A stretch of 64,000 bases of DNA from AC-32 sp963754265 (GTDB lineage Bacteria > Actinomycetota > Thermoleophilia > Gaiellales > Gaiellaceae), in the NCBI GenBank assembly GCA_963754265.1, contig CAVWFB010000002.1:1-64000 (forward strand), in the 5' to 3' direction. This document shows, piece by piece, positions 57,801-64,000 of the stretch (its first letter is position 1; the number at the start of each line of letters is the position of its first letter). Under the pieces are notes generated by a model. It was not told where the DNA came from. It saw only the letters and a list, made by a program, of their open reading frames with translations, and made no database searches. The translations under genes were made by a program, and so were the position numbers.

Positions 57801-60800
57801 CCCGGCGCCGCCGGTCGCGTTCAGGCCGGTGGGCGCGGTCGGGGGCGTCGTGTCCGCGATGGTCGCGCTCGCCTGGGCGCTGGGCGCGCCGACGTTGCCG
57901 GCGGCGTCCTCGGCGGTGACCTTGTAGAAGTAGGTGCCCGCGGCGAGGCCGGTGTCGGTGTAGCTCGTCCCCGTCGGCTGGGCGATCCGGTTCGCGGTGC
58001 TCGGCGTGAAGCCGGAGGTGGTCGAGCGGTGCACGTTGTAGCGGACGACGCCGACGTTGTCCGTCGCGGCGGTCCAGGTGAGCGAGACCGAGGTTCCGGA
58101 CGCGTTTGCGGCCAGGCCGGTCGTGGCGCCCGGCGGAGTCGTATCGGCGATCGCCGCCGAGACCTCGTTCGAGGCGGTCGAGAGATTCCCGGCCGCGTCC
58201 TCGGCGATCACCTTGTAGTAGTAGGTGCCCAGGGCGAAGATGCTCGTGTCGCTGTAGGTCGTCCCGGTGGGCTGTGCGATCCGGTTCGCGGTCGAGGGCG
58301 TGAACCCGGCGGTCGTGTCGCGGTACACGTCGTAGCGGGCGACTCCCACGTCGTCCGTCGACGCAGTCCAGCTCAGGTTGACCGTGCCGCCGGCCACCGA
58401 GGCCGCGAGGTTGGCTGGTGCCGTCGGCGGCGTCGTGTCGGCCGTCGCCGTCGCGCTCGCTTCGTTCGAGGCTGAGCCGACGTTGCCGGCGGCGTCCTCG
58501 GCGGTCACCTTGTAGAAGTAGGTTCCCGCGGCGAGGCCGGTGTCGGTGTAGCTCGTGCCCGTCGGCTGTGCGATCCGGTTGGCCGCGCTCGGGGTGAAGC
58601 CCGAGCTCGTGCCACGGTGGACGTTGTAGCGGACGACGCCAACGTTGTCCGTGGCGGCCCCCCAGCTCAGCGTCGCCTTCCCGATGCCGCCGCTCGCGTT
58701 CAGCGTTCCGGGCGCCGAGGGCGGGGTCGAGTCGCCGACCAGCGCGCTCGCCTCGTTTGACGGCGCCGAGAGGTTGCCCGCGCCGTCCTCGGCCGTGACC
58801 TTGTAGTAGTAGGTGCCGCCCGCGAGCCCGCTGTCGGTGTAGCTGGTTCCCGTCGGCTGGGCGATCCGGTTGGCCACGCTGGGCGTGAAGCCCGAGGTGG
58901 TCGATCGGTAGACGTTGTAGCGGACGACGCCCACGTTGTCCGTCGACGCCGCCCAGGTCAGGCTGGCGGAGGTGAGCGCTCCGTTCGCGGCCAGGCTCCC
59001 GGGAGCCGTCGGCGGCTGGGCATCGGACGGCGTGATCGACGTGCTCATGTCCAGTTGGATCTCTGCGGCACTCAGCGCTCGGTTGTAGACGCGGACCTCG
59101 TCGATCAGGCCGCTGAAGTACTCACCCCAGATGTTGTTTCCGCCGATGCGGAGCGGCGCCGTCGAGCTCGCCAGCGATCCTGGGGCCGCGGTGGTCGAGA
59201 CGAGCGTGCCGTTCACGTACAGGCGCACGGACGAGCCGTCGTAGGTTTCGGCCAGGTGCGCCCAGCTGCCGGTGGCGAGCCCGGTCGAGGCCGAGGCGTC
59301 CTTGAAGCCGTTGACGTACACCTCGCCGAGCGGCGCCTGCGGGTTCCCGGACTGGTTGGCGTAGAGGGAGTAGACCTCGCTTCCGGGCTGCTCCCTGAAG
59401 ACAACGGTCCGGTAGGCGTTGCCGAGGGTCGTCGGGTTGACCCAGGCCTCGACCGTCATCCCGTTGGTCAGGGCGAGCGAGGTCGAGCTGTTGACCGTGA
59501 CCCAGGCGTTCGTCCCGTTGAAGCTGAGCGCGGAGCCGTACTTCCCGCCGCTCGCCCAGGTCGCGTTCGCCAGCGTGCCGGTGTTTCCGTTTCCGGAGGA
59601 GTCGACCGCGGATGTGCCTGCACCTGCGTCGAACGAATACGCCGCCACGAGGCCGGCGCCCGAGTTGGCGGCTACCGTCGCGTTGACCTCGCTCGAAACC
59701 CCAGAGACGTTGCCGGCGGCGTCCTCCGCGGTGACCTTGTAGTAGTAGGTGCCTGGGGCGAGACCGCTGTCCGCGTAGCTCGGGCCGGTGGGCTGGGCGA
59801 TCCGGTTGGCGGTGCTGGGCGTGAAGCCGGAAGTCGTGGAGCGGTAGACGTTGTAGCGCGCGACGCCGACGTTGTCGGTTGCCGCGTTCCAGCTCAGGTT
59901 GACGGTGTTTCCTGCGGCCGCGGCCGCCAGGCCGCCCGGCACGCTCGGCGGCGTCGTGTCCGCGGTTGCCGACGCGCTCGCCTCGTTCGAGGGCGGACCG
60001 AGATTCCCGGCTCCGTCCTCGGCGATAACCCGGTAGTAGTAGGTGCCGGTCGCGAGCCCGCTGTCCGTGTAGCTCGTTCCGGTCGGCTGTGCGATCCGGT
60101 TGGCCGCGCTGGGCGTGAAGCCCGGAGTGGTCGAGCGGTAGACGTTGTAGCGGAGCACGCCGATGTTGTCGGTCGCCGCGCCCCAGCTCAGGTTGACCTG
60201 GCCGAGTCCCCCGGTCGCCGTCAGCGTTCCCGGCGCGCTCGGCGGCGTCGCGTCGGGGTTGCTGATCGCGGTGCTCATGTCCTGCTGGATCTCTGCCGCG
60301 CTGAGGGCGCGGTTGTAGACACGCACCTCGTCGATCAGGCCGCTGAAGTACTCGCCCCAGATGTTGTTGCCGCCGATTCGAAGCGGCGCCGTCGAGCTCA
60401 CCAGCGATCCAGGGGCTGCGGTGGTCGAGACGAGCGCGCCGTTCACGTACAACCGCACCGACGAGCCGTCGTAGGTCTCGGCCAGATGGGTCCACGTGCC
60501 GGTGGCGAGCCCGGTGGAGGCCGTCGCGTCCTTGAAGCCGTTGACGCGCACCTCTCCCACCGGCGCCTGGGGGCTTCCGGACTGGTTGCCGTAGAGCGAG
60601 AAGACCTCGTTCCCGGGCTCCTCCCTGAAGACGACCGTCCGGAAGGCGTTGCCGAGGGTCGTCGGGTTGACCCAGGCCTCGACGGTCATTCCGGTCGTCA
60701 GGTCGAGGGACGGAGAGCTGTTGACCGTCACCCAGGAGTTCGTTCCGTTGAAGGAAAGGGCCTTGCCGAACTTGCCGGCGGCCGACCAGGTGGTGTTCGC

Positions 60801-62679
60801 GACCGTGCCCGTGTTGGCGTTGCCCGCCTGGTCAGCGGTCGTCGTCCCGGTCCCCTCGTCGAAGCCGTAGGCCGCCACGAGCCCGGGCAGCGGCCCGCTC
60901 GGCACGACGGCTGTGACCTCGTTCGAGGGAGCGCTCGTGTTGCCGGCGGTGTCGTCCGCGGTGACCTTGTAGTAGTAGGTGCCCGCCGTCCTGCCGATGT
61001 CGGTGTAGCTCGTCGCGGTCGGCTGGGCGATCCGGTTCGCGGTGCTCGGCGTGAAACCCGGAGTGGTCGAGCGGTAGACGTTGTAGTTCGCGATGCCGCT
61101 CGGGTCGTTCGAGGCGTTCCACGTCAGGGAGACCTGCCCCGACGACGGATTCGCGGCGAGGCTCGACGGCGCGGGCGGCGGGGTGACGTCGCCAGTGGCG
61201 GAAAGGCGGATGAACGAGCCCACGGACGGCACGCCGCTCCCGTTCAGGATGAACAGCATGTAGTCGCCCGGGGGCGCGACGTTCGCGCCCGTCGGAGCCT
61301 GCACCGTGATCTTGCCCGAACCCGCGGTGAAGTTGAGGAACTGGAACCGCTGGTTCTGATCGAAGGCGTGTGTCACCGAGGGCGACCTGACCAGCGACAC
61401 CTTCGTGATCGACGCGGCGTCCGGAGTGGTGATGTCGAAGCTCGAGCCCCAGCTCGCCCCGCCCGGCGCCGAGCTGATCGTCGGCCGCGTTCCCTTGAAC
61501 AGGTACGGCGGCGAGTAGATCTCGGCGTTGGTCTGGTCGGTGGCGCGGCCCGGGAGCGCGCCGCCGCCGGCCATGAGCACCCGCCCGTCCGGAAGCAGGA
61601 GGGCAGTCGAGTGGTATTCGCGTCCGTTCGTGAGCGAGGCGACCGTCGTCCAGGTCTCCGTGTCGGGGTTCCAGATCTCGGCGGGCAGCACGGCCTTCGA
61701 AAGGTCGGTTCCATCCGAGGTCGACATCCCGCCGCTGGCAAGGACGGTGCCGTCGGCCAGCATGCGTCAGGTTCTGGTACGCGCGGCCGAACGCCATCGG
61801 AGCCGTCGAGCGCCAGGTCGGGGTCCCCGCGCCCATGTCGATGACCGCGGTGCGGCCGTCGGCGTTGTAGAGCTTGGCGCCGTTGAAATCGGGGTCGGCC
61901 CATGTTCCGGCCTTCATGATCTTGTCCGGCCGGTACATCACGGCGCTCATGCCGTCGAACGGGCTCGTGCCGACCGTCGTCCAGGTACCGGTGTTCGGGT
62001 CGAGCGTCCTCGTGACGGTGTCGGGGCCGGCGTCGAACACCTTTCCGTTCGAGAGCTGGAACATGAACGGATAGAGAGGCGACGTCAGCCTCGCGCTCGT
62101 GAGGTCGGTCCACGTGTTGGTCTTGTAGTTGTAGATCTCGGGCAGCGAGTTGACCGCTGCGTCCTCCATCGGGTGCGGCTGTCCGGCGCGGTCCTGGACG
62201 ATGTTGTCGCCCGAGAAGACGAGCGCGCGTCCGTCCGCCAGCTGGGTGACGGTCGGGTACCAGCGGCCGACGGTCATGTCGGGCCCCCGGAAGTACGTCT
62301 TCGAGACCGGGTCGAAGATCGTCGTGTCCGCGAGACCGAGGTCCGAGTCGATGTGGCCACCGGCGATCAGGGTGCGGCCGTTGGGCAGCTGGGTGTGGCC
62401 CGCGCAGAAGAGGTTCCTCGAGTACGGGACGCCGATGAAGGTTCCCGAGGGATCCCAGAGGCGCATCGAGTTCGGCGCCAGGCACCAGCCGTCCCAGGCG
62501 AGGACCTGCCCCGTCGGCTCCAGAGACATGTCCACCGCAACCAAGGGCCACGAGACCGGCGCGCTCCACTGTCCGACCTGATCGGGAGGAAGGCCCGCGG
62601 CGCGCGAGCCGCCGAGCAGCATGAGCCCGAAGACGACCGCACACGTGGCGAGCGCCAGGCGGTGCCACGACGGGATCAT
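54837..62679 (-). CDS. Giant secreted copper-radical oxidase with FN3/LamG repeats and glycan-modifying C-terminus (one-base frameshift)
   Basis: About 2613 residues once one extra base at about 61766 is removed (AYQNLT then MLADGTVLASGG). Signal segment, then a galactose/glyoxal-oxidase Kelch domain with every copper-radical residue: C92 (NLFCAGHTQL), Y141 (RWYPTVTQLADG), Y355-H356 (REYHSTALLLPDG) and H437 (VTHAFDQNQRF) in the DUF1929 domain. There follow one FN3, LamG 1, two FN3, LamG 2, five FN3, LamG 3, a Big_5 Ig domain, an amidotransferase-like domain and a NodB-like region. The FN3 units repeat about every 294 bases. It likely oxidises alcohol groups of sugars or aldehydes at the cell surface. 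Confidence 0.82.
57568..58140. repeat. Near-identical tandem FN3-coding units (about 294 bp each)
   Basis: Two successive FN3 units differ at only a few bases over most of their length. Flanking units at 58.1-59.0 kb and 59.7-60.2 kb are more diverged. The unit encodes about 98 residues with NRIAQPTGTSYTDTGLAAGT as core. Confidence 0.7.
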
Positions 62680-62850
62680 CCGCCAGAGACGTTGGGTGTG
62701 GGCAGCCGTTGTCCGCACGGTCAAGCTGGCGGGGACCCCGCCGACACTGCCTTTGTTAACCCGCGCGTGTGTTGGTGACAACGGCCGCAGGTCCAGGCCG
62801 ACCTGGCCGTGCGTCGAGGTTCCACACGGAGGCGAGACGGCTTGCCGCGC

Positions 62851-62890
62851 CGCATTCGCATCAGGAACGTCGCATTCGCATCAGGAACGC
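62851..62890. repeat. Two 20-bp tandem units at the end of the membrane-protein gene
   Basis: CGCATTCGCATCAGGAACGT (62851-62870) and the same with a final C (62871-62890), then a decayed half unit. The stop codon of the minus-strand gene (62881-62883) lies in the second unit. Confidence 0.7.
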
Positions 62891-64000
62891 CGGGTTCGCA
62901 CGGGGATGCGCAGGGCGACGCGTTCGAGCGCGCCGCCGCGCTCGCCGACGTGAGCGGCGACACGCTCGGTCGCGAGGGCCAGCCCGTAGGCGGCCATCGG
63001 CACGAACACGAGCTCGAGCCGGAAGGCGCTGAAGACCGGCGCCGCGAGGACGTAGCCGAACGCGACCACGACTCCGGCGGTCAGCAAAGAGGGCCAGACC
63101 TCTGAGAGCCGTCTCCGGACGAGCAGCACCAGCGCGACAACGCCCCCGACGAGGAAGAGCGCGGTGTACCACTCGCCGCGGCGGAGGAAGCCGACGTTCG
63201 CGCGCACGAGCTCGAAGACGGCGTGGGGGTAATGGCTCGCGACGAACGCCCACGAGGTGTCGCTCGGCACCTGGGAGTTGTTGACGAGCAGCGCGAGCAG
63301 GTCGCGCGCAGGCGTCGTGAACACCAGGAGGGCGGGTAACGCTGCGACGACCCCGGTCACGAAAAGCGTCACCGGCATGCGGGTGCGGAACCGGAGCGCG
63401 CACCAGCCTGCCGCGAGGACCGGGATCCACGTGCTGTCGCGGACGAGGGAGAGGAGCGCGATCGCACCGATCCAGAGCAGCAGCCAGCGTCGACCCCGCT
63501 CGAGGGCCAGCAGGGCGGCCGCGAAAGCGACGATCTCGAGCGCGAGCCCCCAGCTGTCGGTGAGTGGATACGAGGAATGGTCGACGAGCGGGGGCAGGAA
63601 CGCCGCGGCCGCGGCCACCCCCGCTGCGATCGCAAGCCGGAAGCGGAGGAGCAGCAGGCCGAAGAGCGCGAGGATCGACGCGACGTAACCGCCGAGCGAG
63701 AGATAGAGCAGCGAACGGTCGCCGGCCAGCGGGTACAGCGCCGCGGCAGCGAGCGGCACGGCGAGGCGCCGCTCGTAGAAGGGCTCGTTGTACTTCACCC
63801 AGGCGGGGTTGCCCGTCTTCTGCGGATCTCTCGCCCGCAGCTTCGCGGAGATCGGCCCTTCGAACGTCCGCCTCAGCGCGGCGTCATGCCCCGTGCCTCG
63901 GATCTCGAGCACGCGCGCCTGGTAGTAGAGCCCATCCGGCGTCCATTTCACCGGAGCATCGAACGCAGGCCATACGGCCAGGCACGCGAGGACAGCGAGC
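62881..64000 (-). CDS. Polytopic membrane protein, GT-C-like (5' partial)
   Basis: At least 373 residues, running off the right edge of the window: the frame stays open through LAVLACLAVWPAFDAPVKW up to base 64000. There are about eight hydrophobic segments, with LTDSWGLALEIVAFAAALLA and GAIALLSLVRDSTWIPVLAA among them. An acidic loop (FDAPVKWTPDGLYYQARVLE) precedes the first main helices, as in GT-C glycosyltransferases (mannosyl-/ArnT-like). The match is by topology only. It precedes the oxidase gene on the same strand, about 200 bases apart. Confidence 0.6.
   Translation of the reverse strand, partial: LAVLACLAVWPAFDAPVKWTPDGLYYQARVLEIRGTGHDAALRRTFEGPISAKLRARDPQKTGNPAWVKYNEPFYERRLAVPLAAAALYPLAGDRSLLYLSLGGYVASILALFGLLLLRFRLAIAAGVAAAAAFLPPLVDHSSYPLTDSWGLALEIVAFAAALLALERGRRWLLLWIGAIALLSLVRDSTWIPVLAAGWCALRFRTRMPVTLFVTGVVAALPALLVFTTPARDLLALLVNNSQVPSDTSWAFVASHYPHAVFELVRANVGFLRRGEWYTALFLVGGVVALVLLVRRRLSEVWPSLLTAGVVVAFGYVLAAPVFSAFRLELVFVPMAAYGLALATERVAAHVGERGGALERVALRIPVRTRRS

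Overview
The window is high-GC DNA with almost no gaps between genes, many GTG/TTG starts and 1-8 bp gene overlaps. The gene content (ergothioneine genes, two type-1 polyphosphate kinases with a CHAD protein, a C4-type L31, an MptB-like mannosyltransferase, OmpR-type two-component genes) points to an actinomycete. A deep lineage such as Thermoleophilia is an inference; there is no rRNA here to settle it. Many start codons lie only 6-8 bases after a TANNNT -10 box, so leaderless mRNAs look common.\n\nLayout. 0-3.9 kb: the tail of an SDR oxidoreductase, then a minus-strand operon of a TrxB-like flavoprotein, egtB, egtD and a UBP-type zinc-finger protein. 3.9-9.9 kb: housekeeping and stress genes (DUF1003 protein, ppk1, ftsH, a DksA-like protein, rpmE). 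9.9-20.6 kb: a conserved hypothetical gene, a GT-C mannosyltransferase, a five-gene overlapping operon (response regulator, sensor kinase, LolA-like protein, ABC ATPase, ABC permease), a double beta-propeller protein, a metallophosphoesterase and an ATP-grasp ligase. 20.8-25.6 kb: a polyphosphate island with a second ppk1 and ppx running towards CHAD and sixA. 25.7-28.6 kb: a proline-rich surface protein and two NarL-like regulators.\n\n28.6-49.5 kb is an exopolysaccharide locus of Wzx/Wzy type. It holds an initiating polyprenyl-phosphate sugar transferase, several glycosyltransferases, a PssD/PssE pair, a Wzx flippase, a Wzy/ligase-like polymerase, a Wzz-like protein, an AsnB-type amidotransferase and a small LuxR-type HTH protein. 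Three secreted beta-helix proteins sit among them. A 16-bp palindrome, CTAGCC-N4-GGCTAG, recurs four times in front of the polysaccharide operons. At three promoters its centre lies 65-66 bp from the -10 box, and at a fourth 56 bp, one helical turn closer. This looks like the operator of an undescribed regulon that includes the LuxR-type gene itself.\n\n49.5-62.7 kb is filled by two giant secreted proteins of about 1750 and 2610 residues, built from LamG and FN3 repeats over a shared C-terminal module (amidotransferase-like fold, then polysaccharide-deacetylase-like). The larger one starts with a complete copper-radical (galactose/glyoxal oxidase) domain. The window ends inside a polytopic membrane protein.\n\nCaution: six otherwise good genes (the SDR, egtD, ppx, the proline-rich protein, one beta-helix protein and the oxidase) each carry exactly one extra base that breaks the frame. 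The uniform +1 pattern suggests consensus error more than real gene decay.
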